From UBA830 sp038146925 (GTDB lineage: Bacteria; Pseudomonadota; Alphaproteobacteria; MPNO01; UBA830): 64,000 nt of DNA. Positions 8,471-17,418 of the stretch are shown here, piece after piece. The stretch covers positions 62,001 to 126,000 of the forward strand of contig JAYQSP010000001.1 in assembly GCA_038146925.1 (NCBI GenBank). Direction: 5' to 3'. The position numbers were made by a program, and so were the translations under genes. The notes under the pieces were generated by a model. It was not told the origin of the DNA and did no database searches. It worked only from the letters and a program-made list of their open reading frames with translations. The first letter of the stretch is position 1, and the number at the start of each line of letters is the position of its first letter.

Positions 8471-9163
8471 TCAGTATTTCAACCGCCCGCCACCCGGCGG
8501 CACTTTTGCCTCCGGTGCCCGAAGATATAAGGGAGACAGCGTATCTGATGCTACCCCCCGGGTGTTTAGAATTCTTTCAGCGATGTCCGCCACATCCATC
8601 GGATGCGGAACGCCGGGGCCGGCATGGATCGTGCAACTGCCCGGGTCCAGCCCCTCGACCCGTTCGAAAAAACGGTCCGCCGCGTTGCCTGTAACGACAG
8701 GCTGGTGAGCACGGACCAGATCTCTGACACCATCGGCATCGCGCACCGACGGCTCTTCCAGGGGCGCGGCATCGGCATTGAAAAGCTGTACGAAGTAATC
8801 GCTGCGGCGGGTGTCGAGCAGGACGAGAATCGGCGATTCCGCCTGGTCCTTGGCGCCGAGCGCAACCGCGTCCAGCGACGAGACGCCGATCGCCGGGCAA
8901 CCGGCCGCCAGGGCAAACCCCTTTGCAGCCGCGATCCCGGTGCGCACCCCCGTGAAGGATCCGGGTCCGACCGTCACGCCGATCAGATCGACGCCGGAAA
9001 GCTTTATGCCCGCCTCGGCGCACAGTTCCTGTACCAGCGGCACCAGTGCCTCGGCGTGACCGCGCGACATCGGCAGGGAGTCGCAGGCGAACGCCGTCTC
9101 CGCCCGGACGAGCGCGGCGGCACAAAAATCCGCGCTGGTATCGAACGACAGGATGGTCGTCAT
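8471..9163 (-). CDS. tsaB: tRNA threonylcarbamoyladenosine biosynthesis protein TsaB
   Basis: 230-residue ASKHA-fold partner of TsaD/TsaE in synthesis of t6A37 in tRNA. Recognisable segments are ILSFDTSADFCAAAL, RGHAEALVPLVQELC and the GVTVGPGSFTGVRTGIAAAKG motif. The ATG at 9163 gives the canonical MTTILSFDTS start; an in-frame TTG three codons earlier is unlikely. Followed by rimI on the same strand. Confidence 0.94.
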   Translation of the reverse strand: MTTILSFDTSADFCAAALVRAETAFACDSLPMSRGHAEALVPLVQELCAEAGIKLSGVDLIGVTVGPGSFTGVRTGIAAAKGFALAAGCPAIGVSSLDAVALGAKDQAESPILVLLDTRRSDYFVQLFNADAAPLEEPSVRDADGVRDLVRAHQPVVTGNAADRFFERVEGLDPGSCTIHAGPGVPHPMDVADIAERILNTRGVASDTLSPLYLRAPEAKVPPGGGRLKY

Positions 9164-9237
9164 GAAATGCAAATCCGTGCGGCGTGATTCGAATCCGTCA
9201 TGGTAGCTTTATGATCGATCTCCAGGCGAAGAACCAC

Positions 9238-9819
9238 ATGACACTTGTTGAAATTTCACGCCCTGACTTCGACGTCGAGTTTCACATCGCTTACGCAACC
9301 GCCGACAATTTCACCGGCCATCCCGTTTACGCGCGCCCGGGATGCTATCTCCATCCCGACGCCGCCGACCGTCTTGAATCGGCGATCGAGCTTGCCGCCG
9401 TGCTGGGATTGCGTTTCCTGATATTCGACGCGTTCCGGCCCTCGGAAGCGCAATGGGTGCTGTGGAACCATACGCCCGATCCGGAATTTCTGGCCGATCC
9501 GCGCCGCGGGTCGCCACATTCTCGGGGTGTCGCGGTCGACCTCACGCTGATCGACGAAAGGGGCGCCGCCCTCGACATGGGGACCGGATTCGACGCCTTT
9601 ACTCCGCTCTCCCACCATGGAAACATGGACGTTTCCGCCGACGCGCAGCGCAACCGTCATCTGCTGATGGGCATCATGACCACGGCGGGATGGGATTTTT
9701 ACCGAAACGAATGGTGGCACTATCAGCTGTTCGATTCCCGGCATTACGACGTGCTGGGTGATGCCGTGCTGCCAAGGCCTATGATGCCGCCCGACGCTGC
9801 AAACGGCGAAACAGACTGA
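9238..9819 (+). CDS. ddpX: D-alanyl-D-alanine dipeptidase (VanX/DdpX, peptidase M15D)
   Basis: 193-residue zinc dipeptidase that splits D-Ala-D-Ala, for turnover of wall-derived dipeptide. The catalytic motif SPHSRGVAVDL gives His94 and Asp101, and EWWHY gives Glu158 and His161; Arg67 in FDAFRPSE matches the family's conserved arginine. The ATG at 9238 starts MTLVEISRPDFDVEF and gives a length equal to the E. coli enzyme; earlier in-frame starts have no good ribosome site. No signal peptide, so cytoplasmic. It sits beside other wall genes (deacetylase, glucosaminidase). Vancomycin resistance is not implied, since VanH/VanA are absent. Confidence 0.9.
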   Translation: MTLVEISRPDFDVEFHIAYATADNFTGHPVYARPGCYLHPDAADRLESAIELAAVLGLRFLIFDAFRPSEAQWVLWNHTPDPEFLADPRRGSPHSRGVAVDLTLIDERGAALDMGTGFDAFTPLSHHGNMDVSADAQRNRHLLMGIMTTAGWDFYRNEWWHYQLFDSRHYDVLGDAVLPRPMMPPDAANGETD

Positions 9820-9957
9820 AACAATTCTTCGACAGAACAGGGTTGTAGACGGAATCCTTCCGCTATTACAGTGGGCTGGTGCATGATCGGCTTCCGCGGT
9901 AACGCGTCGGCAGGATGGTGCGCCAACAGCGATCAGACGCAAACCGGTAGGACAAGA

Positions 9958-10980
9958 ATGATAAAATTTGCCGCCTTCGCCCTCGCGCTCGCGGCCGGCA
10001 TCGGACAGATCGTTCCGGTGATGGCCGCCGATTCGGCCGTCGTCGTGATGTATCACCGTTTCGGCGAAAGCGCGCATCCGTCGACGAATATCAGGATCGA
10101 ACAGTTCGAGGCCCACCTCGAGGAACTGGCGAAGCCGAAATACACCGTGCTGCCCCTGCCCGAGATCGTCGCGAAGCTGAGGGCGCGTCAGCCGCTCCCG
10201 GACCGGACCGTCGGCATCACGATCGACGATGCGTTCCTGTCGGTTTATCGCGAAGCTTTTCCCCGCCTCAAGAGTGCGGGGATTCCGTTTACGCTGTTCG
10301 TCGCGACGGATCCCGTCGACCGCAATATCGGCGGATACATGAACTGGGACCAGATACGCGAGCTGCAAAAGGCAGGCGTAACCATCGGAAGCCAGACTCA
10401 CACGCACCTGCACATGGCGCGGTCGAGCGACGAGCGCAACCGCGGCGAGCTGGAGAAGTCTAACGCCCGGTTCCGGTCCGAGCTCGGCGAGGCGCCGACG
10501 ATCATCGCCTATCCTTACGGCGAATACAGTCTGGCCGTGGGGAAAACTTCCAAAGAGGCGGGGCTGACGGTCGGGTTCGGCCAGCATTCGGGTGTGCTGC
10601 ATCCGGACGCGGACATAATGTACCTGCCGCGTTTCGCGATGAACGAAAATTTCGGCGGGATCAGCCGGTTCAAACTCGCGGTCAATGCCCTGCCTCTGAC
10701 GGTCACCGAGGTGTTGCCCGCCGACCCGTTGCTGTCGGCGGACAACAATCCGCCGATACTGGGTTTCACTGTAAAAGGAGCCGCCGCTGAACGGCTTTCG
10801 GCGCTGGCATGCTATGCATCAGGTCAGGGGAAGGCCCGTATGGAACGGCTGGGGGCCCGCGTCGAGGTCCGTTTGCAGCAGGCTTTTTCGCCCGGACGGG
10901 CGCGGATCAACTGCACCATGCCGACCCGGTCGGGCCGCTGGCGCTGGTACGGATTGCAGTTTTACGTGCCGAGAAGCTGA
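9958..10980 (+). CDS. Exported polysaccharide deacetylase (NodB/CE4 family)
   Basis: 340-residue protein with a signal peptide (MIKFAAFALALAAG... cut near VMAA). The CE4 domain carries TIDD at 88-91 (catalytic and metal Asp), a THTH metal-binding segment near 147-150 and IAYPYGEYS. The region beyond about residue 240 is a C-terminal extension with two Cys and no domain I can name. AGGACA lies just before ATG 9958, fixing the start. Likely removes N-acetyl groups from a polysaccharide in the periplasm; substrate unknown. Convergent with the Bax-like gene. Confidence 0.88.
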   Translation: MIKFAAFALALAAGIGQIVPVMAADSAVVVMYHRFGESAHPSTNIRIEQFEAHLEELAKPKYTVLPLPEIVAKLRARQPLPDRTVGITIDDAFLSVYREAFPRLKSAGIPFTLFVATDPVDRNIGGYMNWDQIRELQKAGVTIGSQTHTHLHMARSSDERNRGELEKSNARFRSELGEAPTIIAYPYGEYSLAVGKTSKEAGLTVGFGQHSGVLHPDADIMYLPRFAMNENFGGISRFKLAVNALPLTVTEVLPADPLLSADNNPPILGFTVKGAAAERLSALACYASGQGKARMERLGARVEVRLQQAFSPGRARINCTMPTRSGRWRWYGLQFYVPRS

Positions 10981-11013
10981 GCCGGCAAGCCGGTCTCAGG
11001 AACGCGCGCGCAA

Positions 11014-12042
11014 TTAGACGTCCGGGCGCGGCCGCTCCGCCGATACCGTTCTACCCAGTCGGGCCGCATCGAAAACCCGCAGGGCGTTCACGCGCATGAT
11101 CGCGCGGATCGTCCTGATGTAATCCTCGCCCCTTTCGGAGTAGCGCAGCAACGAGCCCGCCAGCGCATATCCGTCGACATCGCCGGTTTCCGCACGGAGA
11201 GAAGCCCGAAAATCGCGAAAGTCTTCATACGCAAAATGGGTGTTCAGATTGTGGACGTAGGCCTTCACCCCATCGATCAGATGATCGAATGCCCGTACCC
11301 TGAACTTCGTCCCTTCGGGCCGCTCCTTGGGAACAATCCCCTTTTTATGCGCCTTGTAGGCGCGCTGGCCGAAAAGTGCATTGCCCTCGCGGGCAAAGCG
11401 CGAGGTGCCCCAGCCGCTCTCTTCTGCGGCCTGGGCGATGGCCAGTGACGGCGGGATGATATCCACCCGGTCCAAAAGCGCATCGGGATCCAGACTGTCG
11501 AGGCCATAGCGGTCGGCCGTATCGGCCAGCCAGGCAGTCTCCTGCGGTGCCAGCCTGTGCCCCTGAGCGACGCGGTCCCGCAGAAACAGAATGTGCTGTC
11601 TTTCCTGCACAATCAGTTCGTTCGCGTGCAGGATCAGCGGCAGGATCGACTTGATGAAGGTTATCTTGCGCAGGTCCGCCCGGCGCATGTGTTTGAGGTC
11701 CGCCGGCAGGCTGGCGAGAAACAGGCGGGGTACTTCGCCCCTTTCCCGGACGCCGTCGAGTTCATAGCCGATCTTCCGGAACAGGCTGTGCAGCTTGTCC
11801 GTCGAGCCGGCGAGAGTCACAGCGACCGGCTTTGCTATTGCCGGCGCCGTCGCGACAACAATTTCCGGCCCGTGCCGCACGTCACGACTGTGTTGCTGCC
11901 CCGCGGGTTTCGCCGCGGTCTTCGACGTCTTGGTTGCGAACAGCGATGCGCCACCAAGCACGAACATCGTCCCCATCGCCGCCGCCATGACGACCAGCGC
12001 GGAATTCTGAAACCGTGCGCCTGCACTTACGGATTTGGCCAT
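11014..12042 (-). CDS. Bax/FlgJ-like glucosaminidase-domain protein
   Basis: 342-residue protein with one N-terminal membrane anchor (about 14-36), a variable linker, and a GH73-type glucosaminidase domain similar to E. coli Bax. Conserved pieces include SLAIAQAAEESGWGTSRFA (catalytic Glu), GNALFGQ, RVRAFDHLIDGVKAYVHNLN and a C-terminal YSERGEDYIRTIRAI. Probably a periplasm-facing peptidoglycan hydrolase. Ends 33 bases from the convergent deacetylase. The conserved Glu supports activity, but the bond cut is not proven. Confidence 0.87.
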   Translation of the reverse strand: MAKSVSAGARFQNSALVVMAAAMGTMFVLGGASLFATKTSKTAAKPAGQQHSRDVRHGPEIVVATAPAIAKPVAVTLAGSTDKLHSLFRKIGYELDGVRERGEVPRLFLASLPADLKHMRRADLRKITFIKSILPLILHANELIVQERQHILFLRDRVAQGHRLAPQETAWLADTADRYGLDSLDPDALLDRVDIIPPSLAIAQAAEESGWGTSRFAREGNALFGQRAYKAHKKGIVPKERPEGTKFRVRAFDHLIDGVKAYVHNLNTHFAYEDFRDFRASLRAETGDVDGYALAGSLLRYSERGEDYIRTIRAIMRVNALRVFDAARLGRTVSAERPRPDV

Positions 12043-12125
12043 CTCTCATCCATCCTTTTGACTCCGCCCCACCTTCTGGATCGGATTCGTTGGTCTTTCA
12101 GTTCGTCAGCCGGCGGTCTGTCCGC

Positions 12126-12686
12126 TCAGTTAACCGCCTCTACCCGAAGCACGTCGGGCACGTAGTGTTTCAACAGGTTCTCAACACCCATCTTCAATGT
12201 CGCGTTCGAACTGGGACAGCCGATGCAAGCCCCCTGAAGGCTCAGAAACACGACACCCCGCTCGAACCCGCGATAGACAATGTCGCCACCGTCCATCGCC
12301 ACCGACGGCCGTATCCGCGTGTCAAGCAACTCCTTGATCTGCAGTACGGTCTCGTCGTCGTCTTCGTAGCTACCAGCCCCCTCGCCGTCGTTTTTTTCGA
12401 CGGTCACAGCCGGTCCGCCCGATTGGAAAAACACCGAGATAGTCTCGGTCACGACCGGCTCGAGCGATTGCCAGTCTGAGGTACTTCTCTTCGCGACCGA
12501 GATAAAATCGGCCCCGAGAAACACGCCTGCTACGCCGTCGATTTTGAACAACTGCCGCACCAACGGCGCCTTGTCCGCCTTCTCGGGCGATGCGAAATTT
12601 GCCGTCCCGGTCTCCATCACGGAGCAGCCGGGAAGAAATTTGAGAGTCGCCGGGTTGGGCGTGGATTCGACAATTACATTAACCAT
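12126..12686 (-). CDS. nfuA: NfuA/NifU-type Fe-S cluster scaffold-carrier protein
   Basis: 186-residue protein with the alphaproteobacterial Nfu layout. The N-terminal Nfu_N domain begins VIVESTPNPATLKFLPG, and a C-terminal NifU domain has CIGC (Cys154, Cys157), which ligates a bridging 4Fe-4S cluster between two subunits. The start at 12686 gives the canonical MVNVIVES N-terminus; upstream in-frame starts (12707 and 12743) add unconserved residues. Delivers Fe-S clusters to apo-enzymes. Apparently monocistronic. Confidence 0.93.
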   Translation of the reverse strand: MVNVIVESTPNPATLKFLPGCSVMETGTANFASPEKADKAPLVRQLFKIDGVAGVFLGADFISVAKRSTSDWQSLEPVVTETISVFFQSGGPAVTVEKNDGEGAGSYEDDDETVLQIKELLDTRIRPSVAMDGGDIVYRGFERGVVFLSLQGACIGCPSSNATLKMGVENLLKHYVPDVLRVEAVN

Positions 12687-13012
12687 GTCGCACCCGTTTT
12701 CCACCATCGTCGACCTGCCATCTTTCCCCAGCAGGGACAGCATTCGTCAGCGCGAAAGTGTGTTAAGCGAAGGTTAAGATCAACCCCGATTCGGACCCAC
12801 AAGATTCGCTCTTGGGCAACCCCTTGAAATTGTGTCCGCTTTCAATTCATTTCGGATGCGGAATTTGTATCGGATGGATAGTTTAAGCCTAAAATTTTTC
12901 ATCCGGCCGGTCGGGAGCCCCGTTCCGTCCATCCGGCGATCCGAACTGGCACGCGGATCGGCGTGGCTGGAAATTAACTATTCTGCCTTTCGGAATGGCG
13001 GAATCCCGGCGA
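12687..13012. other. Intergenic region upstream of nfuA, no gene seen
   Basis: About 326 bases between nfuA and the stop of the Rieske oxygenase gene. It holds AT-rich patches (for example near 12770-12780, 12825-12905 and 12970-12980) that probably include the nfuA promoter. I see no convincing coding frame, RNA gene or strong hairpin. Confidence 0.5.
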
Positions 13013-14029
13013 TCAGGTACGCCAGCGCAGGATCGCGTCGGAGAGCGGATTTTCGAACGGTTTGCCCGCCGCGGCGGATCGTTCCCATTCGTTCTTGAGA
13101 CGGAAATACCACTTCGCCTGCTGATCCGGCTGGCCGGTCAGCCGCAGATCGGGATTCCACCGCAGACCTTTTGCCTGCTTGGCGAACACCGCCTGGTCCT
13201 GGGCCAGAAACGACCGCACAAAAGGCAATGCAACGGGCTTCAACAGGGTCAGCCAGCGCATCGACCACCACATCATATGCGTGGTCCGCGTCCGGTTTCC
13301 GTCGATCGGCGTGCAGGCGGTCATGCCGCAGTAAAAGTTTCGACCGGCCCGGATATGTTCGATCCGGATACCGGGGAGCGCGAACGCGATCTCGACCTCC
13401 GGCGCGCCGCCGAGCAATCGATAGATTTTCGAATTGGAGGACGCGCGATGCGACGTCATATCGAACCCCAGGGGGCTCGGCGCGAATTTCTTTTCCTTGT
13501 CGCGTCGTTCCCCGGGGCGGCGCCACCACCAGGATTCGTGGACATGCGGCGTGTGCGCGGGATCGATCAGCCCGACGACCGCATGGTCGATGTTGACGTC
13601 GAAATCGAGCGCGTGGACGATCTGCGGCGGACTTTCCCCGACATCCGGAACGTCGGGCGCCGGAACGTCCGCACTGTCGCCGTCGCCGATCCATATCCAG
13701 ACAATCCCCTGGCGTTCGCGGAGCGGATAACTTTGTACGGTTATCTTGCCAAGGTCGACGGAATCGTCGGCGACCAGCGCCGGGACGGAAGTGCATTTGC
13801 CATCCGTCCCGAACGTCCAGCCGTGATAGCAGCATTCTACCTGATCGCGTACGATCCGGCCTTCGGAGAGCGGGGCGCCGCGATGGGGACAGTTGTCACG
13901 CAAGGCAAAGGCCTTCCCGGACGATGTACGCCCGAACACGACCGGCGCACCGCAGATTTCCCGGTGCGCCAGTCTGCCGGGCGCAATATCGCGCGACGCA
14001 ATGCCGAAATACCAGATGTTCTGCAGCAT
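13013..14029 (-). CDS. Rieske non-heme iron oxygenase, alpha-subunit type
   Basis: 338-residue oxygenase. The Rieske 2Fe-2S ligands are Cys47-X-His49 (CPHRGAPL) and Cys66-X2-His69 (CCYHGWTF). The mononuclear-iron site is the DX2HX4H pattern Asp156, His159, His164 in LIDPAHTPHVH. It acts with an electron-transfer reductase, none of which is encoded nearby. Substrate unknown: the family covers aromatic, choline-like and steroid substrates. Located 20 bases before the universal stress gene on the same strand, so it probably ends the TauE-TIGR02186-Usp transcript. Confidence 0.9.
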   Translation of the reverse strand: MLQNIWYFGIASRDIAPGRLAHREICGAPVVFGRTSSGKAFALRDNCPHRGAPLSEGRIVRDQVECCYHGWTFGTDGKCTSVPALVADDSVDLGKITVQSYPLRERQGIVWIWIGDGDSADVPAPDVPDVGESPPQIVHALDFDVNIDHAVVGLIDPAHTPHVHESWWWRRPGERRDKEKKFAPSPLGFDMTSHRASSNSKIYRLLGGAPEVEIAFALPGIRIEHIRAGRNFYCGMTACTPIDGNRTRTTHMMWWSMRWLTLLKPVALPFVRSFLAQDQAVFAKQAKGLRWNPDLRLTGQPDQQAKWYFRLKNEWERSAAAGKPFENPLSDAILRWRT

Positions 14030-14049
14030 GGCCGGTCTTGGGCGCTCGG

Positions 14050-14589
14050 TCAGGTCAGCAGGTCAAGCTGTTCCTGGCTCAGATTGCCGGGAACGATCGT
14101 GATCGGGATCGGAAACTTTCCCGACATCTTGCCGCCGATCGAGGACACCAGCGGTCCCGGCCCCTTCTTGTCGGTGCCGGCGCCGAGGACCAGAATGGAG
14201 ATGCGGGGCTCCTCCTCGATCAGGGCGAGGATCGTCTCCGCCGGCTTGCCCTCGCGGACATAAAGCGTCGGCATCTCGTCGGTCCATTCCTGGACCTGCG
14301 AAGAATACTGCTGGAGGAATCCTTCCGCTTCTTCGCGCGCCTCTTCGCGCATTTTTTCCTCGACCGACATCCAGTGCTGAAATTCTGCCGGTTCCATGAT
14401 GTAGAGAAGCGCGAGCCGGCCGCCGGTCCGCGCCGTTCGCCGGGCCGCGAAATAAACCGCGTTCCGGCATTCGATCGTGTTGTCGACGACGCACAGGAAG
14501 ATTCGGTTGTTGCGGTCCGTTTGTTTGACAGGCGCATCCGCTTCGAGTGCCGTATCCTCTGGCGCCGGCGCGACGGGATCTTCGTTCAT
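14050..14589 (-). CDS. Universal stress protein (UspA family)
   Basis: 179-residue cytoplasmic Usp-domain protein: IFLCVVDNTIECRNAVYFAARRA-type N-terminal strand-helix, then ILVLGAGTDKKGPG, which approximates the nucleotide-binding GX2GX9G pattern, and a final FPIPITIVPGNLS strand. A perfect GGAGG sits 8 bases before ATG 14589, inside the end of the upstream gene, so the earlier TTG is rejected. Tight spacing with the TIGR02186-like gene implies one operon. Whether it binds ATP is unclear because the motif is imperfect. Confidence 0.87.
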   Translation of the reverse strand: MNEDPVAPAPEDTALEADAPVKQTDRNNRIFLCVVDNTIECRNAVYFAARRTARTGGRLALLYIMEPAEFQHWMSVEEKMREEAREEAEGFLQQYSSQVQEWTDEMPTLYVREGKPAETILALIEEEPRISILVLGAGTDKKGPGPLVSSIGGKMSGKFPIPITIVPGNLSQEQLDLLT

Positions 14590-14591
14590 GC

Positions 14592-15329
14592 TCAAGCCCT
14601 CCTAAATATGACGCCCGCGAGCCAACCCGCCACCAGCGCGATGACGATGGCGATGACACCGTACCATGGCGCCTGTTCATGGGCGAAACTGTACAGCCGC
14701 GCTTCCAGCCCGACCTTGCGGACGGGAAGCGACGTCGTTTGCTGGCTGACCGGTTTCCCGTTCTTGAACAGGTAAACCGTCACCTCATAGTCCCCGGTTG
14801 GTACATTCGCCGGGAACGGAATCGTCGACCGAAACAGAAGTTCGCGGACGATTTTGATGTCCGAAACGTCCTCGCTGTACAGACGCTGACTTTTTTTGTT
14901 ACGGATCAAAGCGTCCCGGAATTCAACGATTTCGGAAGCGGGCCGCCCCGACTGCGTAAACAGCTCTATTCCTGACACGCCGATTTCAAGTTGATCGAGG
15001 ATTTCGGCGGACGCAATTTCGCTGAGCGGTTTGGAGGCCGCAATCCGGTAATAGGCGGGCGCGGACTTGAAAGTGACCGACGCGCCGTTGACCCAGATGC
15101 CGGCCAGCCGCTCCTTGCGGCGAACCACCTCGTCGCGATGCGGCCCGATCACTGTGACGACGATATCCCCGTATCCTTCGGTGGCGCCGAACAGCAACAG
15201 TTCCGCCCCGCTGAATCCCGTCGAGATCGCGACCTCGCTGCTGGACAGGTCGACTGCGAGGCGCTGCGCCTGCGCGCCGCCGGCAAGGACTGACAACGAA
15301 ACAAAAAGGGCAAGTATGCGGGCGATCAT
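14592..15329 (-). CDS. TIGR02186-like exported/membrane protein of unknown function
   Basis: 245-residue protein with an N-terminal signal peptide (MIARILALFVSLSVLAGGAQAQ), a long beta-rich periplasmic region with GFSGAELLLFGA and PTGDYEVTVYLFKNG segments, and one C-terminal membrane helix (about 218-240). This matches the conserved alphaproteobacterial family I know as TIGR02186, which has no assigned function. The start overlaps the exporter stop as ATGA, showing coupling to the TauE/SafE gene. A role as a periplasmic accessory to the exporter is inference. Confidence 0.82.
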   Translation of the reverse strand: MIARILALFVSLSVLAGGAQAQRLAVDLSSSEVAISTGFSGAELLLFGATEGYGDIVVTVIGPHRDEVVRRKERLAGIWVNGASVTFKSAPAYYRIAASKPLSEIASAEILDQLEIGVSGIELFTQSGRPASEIVEFRDALIRNKKSQRLYSEDVSDIKIVRELLFRSTIPFPANVPTGDYEVTVYLFKNGKPVSQQTTSLPVRKVGLEARLYSFAHEQAPWYGVIAIVIALVAGWLAGVIFRRA

Positions 15330-16249
15330 CCGTGCCCCGCGATACGGCCGAGCGAAAACACGTCGTCGGGGGTCGCCACCAGCGTCCAGGCAACCCTGGC
15401 ACAAACCGCCAACACGATCAGACCCAGCGCGACACGGACTTCTTCTCCGCGCAGCTTTTCGCCGACCCTGGCGCCGATCTGCGCGCCGACGACGCTGCCC
15501 ACGACCAGCAGCAAGGCCAGCACGATATCAACCGTCTGGTTGTTCACCGCCTGCAGGAAGGTGACGTTGGCAGTCACGAACACGATCTGGAACAGCGACG
15601 TGCCGACGACCACCGAAGTCGGCATGCCGAGCAGATAGATCATCGCGGGCACCATCACGAACCCGCCGCCCACGCCCATGATGGCCGCGAGAATGCCGAC
15701 GAAGACGCCGACGCCCAGCGGCAGCAGCGCGCTGATATACAGCTTGGAGCGACGGAACCGCATCTTGAACGGCAGACCGTGCAGCCAAGTATGCTTGTGG
15801 AGCTTGCGGCGCGGCGCGCTGGGATTGCGCGCGCGAAACCATGACCGGGTGCTTTCCACCACCATCAATACGCCGATGATGCCGAGAAAAAGGACGTAGG
15901 ATACCGCAATCACGAAATCGATCTGACCGATGCTGCGAAGGAACGTGAACAGCCAGACGCCGAGCGTGGAGCCGATAAAACCTCCGATTAGAAGGACGAC
16001 CCCCATCCGCACATCGACGTTGCCGCGACGCCAGTGCGCCAGTGCGCCGGACACGGATGCAGCCACCACCTGATTCGCCTCGGTGCCGACCGCCACCGCA
16101 GGCGGCACGCCGATAAAGATCAGCAGGGGCGTCATCAGAAAGCCGCCGCCGACGCCGAACATGCCGGACAGGAACCCGACCATGCCCCCGAGCCCAAGCA
16201 ACAACAGCGCGTTGAGCGACATTTCGGCGATGGGCAGGTAAATCTGCAT
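15326..16249 (-). CDS. TauE/SafE (TSUP) family anion exporter
   Basis: 307-residue integral membrane protein with two TSUP repeats. Glycine-rich signatures are GGMVGFLSGMFGVGGGF in the first half and GILAAIMGVGGGFVMVPAM in the second; about eight membrane helices with a central basic loop (residues 137-170). Family members export sulfite, sulfoacetate or related organosulfur anions. First gene of a tight operon with the TIGR02186-like and Usp genes. The transported anion is not evident. Confidence 0.9.
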   Translation of the reverse strand: MQIYLPIAEMSLNALLLLGLGGMVGFLSGMFGVGGGFLMTPLLIFIGVPPAVAVGTEANQVVAASVSGALAHWRRGNVDVRMGVVLLIGGFIGSTLGVWLFTFLRSIGQIDFVIAVSYVLFLGIIGVLMVVESTRSWFRARNPSAPRRKLHKHTWLHGLPFKMRFRRSKLYISALLPLGVGVFVGILAAIMGVGGGFVMVPAMIYLLGMPTSVVVGTSLFQIVFVTANVTFLQAVNNQTVDIVLALLLVVGSVVGAQIGARVGEKLRGEEVRVALGLIVLAVCARVAWTLVATPDDVFSLGRIAGHG

Positions 16250-16378
16250 GGTCAGGACGTGGCCGGTTCAAGATCGGATGGAGTCCGCGCGGGACGGGGC
16301 CTTTTTGCGCTCATCGCCGGGCCGGTGCAAGGGAAACCCGGATCGGAGGGCAAGGAATCCGCTTGCGCGGCCCCTTAT

Positions 16379-17377
16379 CTAACTGGAAATCAGTCCGATA
16401 ATTTCTTTGATCTCGGTCAGGATCGGCTCCGCCACCGCACGGGCGCGCGCGGCGCCGTCGGAAAGAATGTCGTCGATATGACCGGGATCGGCCATCAGGC
16501 GGCGCATCTCTTCGGATATCGGTGCCAGCTTGTCGATCGCCAGATCGGCGAGTGCGGGTTTGAAATCGCCGAACCCGCGGCCGCCGAATTCCTGCAACAC
16601 TTCCGTCAATGTCCGGCCGGAAAGGGCGGCATAGATACCGACCAGGTTTGATGCTTCCGGCCGGCCGTCAAGCCCGTCCGGTTCCGAGGGCAGAACGTCG
16701 GGGTCGGTTTTGGCGCGGCGGATTTTCTTCGATATCTCGTCCGCCGAATCGGTGAACGTGATGCGCGACTGATCCGACGGGTCCGACTTGGACATTTTCT
16801 TCGATCCGTCGCGCAGGCTCATCACCCTCGTCGCCTCGCCGAAGATAAGCGGTTCCACCTCGGGGAAGAAATCGACGCCGAAATCGTTATTGAACTTCTG
16901 GGCGATGTCGCGCGTCAGTTCCAGGTGCTGTTTCTGGTCCTCGCCGACCGGCACATGGGTCGCCTTGTAGGCAAGGATGTCGGCGGCCATCAGATTGGGA
17001 TAGGCGTAGAGGCCGACGGACGCGTTCTCGCGATGCTTGCCGGCCTTTTCCTTGAACTGGGTCATCCGGTTCAGCCAGCCGAGCCGGGCCACGCAGTTGA
17101 AAATCCAGGCCAGCTGGGCATGGGCGGCCACCTGGCTCTGATTGAAAATGATGCTGCCCTTGGGATCGATTCCGGCGGCGAGAAACGCCGCCGTCACTTC
17201 GCGGGTGTTGGCGGTCAGTTCCTTGGGATCCTGCCAGACCGTAATCGCGTGCAGATCGACGACGCAGTAAATGCAGTCGAAGTCGTTCTGCAGGCCCACG
17301 AAATTTCGGATAGCGCCCAGATAGTTTCCGAGATGAAGATTCCCGGTCGGCTGCACGCCGGAAAAGATCCGGTCCAT
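16379..17377 (-). CDS. trpS: Tryptophanyl-tRNA synthetase
   Basis: 332-residue class I aminoacyl-tRNA synthetase charging tRNA-Trp. It has the HIGH-type motif NLHLGNYLG near residue 14-22 and KMSKS (KKMSKSDPS) in the second half, plus the DLHAITV active-site segment. Full family length. Begins 41 bases from the murJ stop on the same strand, the common murJ-trpS arrangement. Confidence 0.97.
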   Translation of the reverse strand: MDRIFSGVQPTGNLHLGNYLGAIRNFVGLQNDFDCIYCVVDLHAITVWQDPKELTANTREVTAAFLAAGIDPKGSIIFNQSQVAAHAQLAWIFNCVARLGWLNRMTQFKEKAGKHRENASVGLYAYPNLMAADILAYKATHVPVGEDQKQHLELTRDIAQKFNNDFGVDFFPEVEPLIFGEATRVMSLRDGSKKMSKSDPSDQSRITFTDSADEISKKIRRAKTDPDVLPSEPDGLDGRPEASNLVGIYAALSGRTLTEVLQEFGGRGFGDFKPALADLAIDKLAPISEEMRRLMADPGHIDDILSDGAARARAVAEPILTEIKEIIGLISS

Positions 17378-17418
17378 CAGTATGTCCCCATGGTCGACAA
17401 TGCGCGCGGGTTATCGCG

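Noticed and set aside
9183..9200. ATTCGAATCC resembling a tRNA T-loop near the tsaB-ddpX gap
   Set aside because: No matching acceptor, D or anticodon stems around it.
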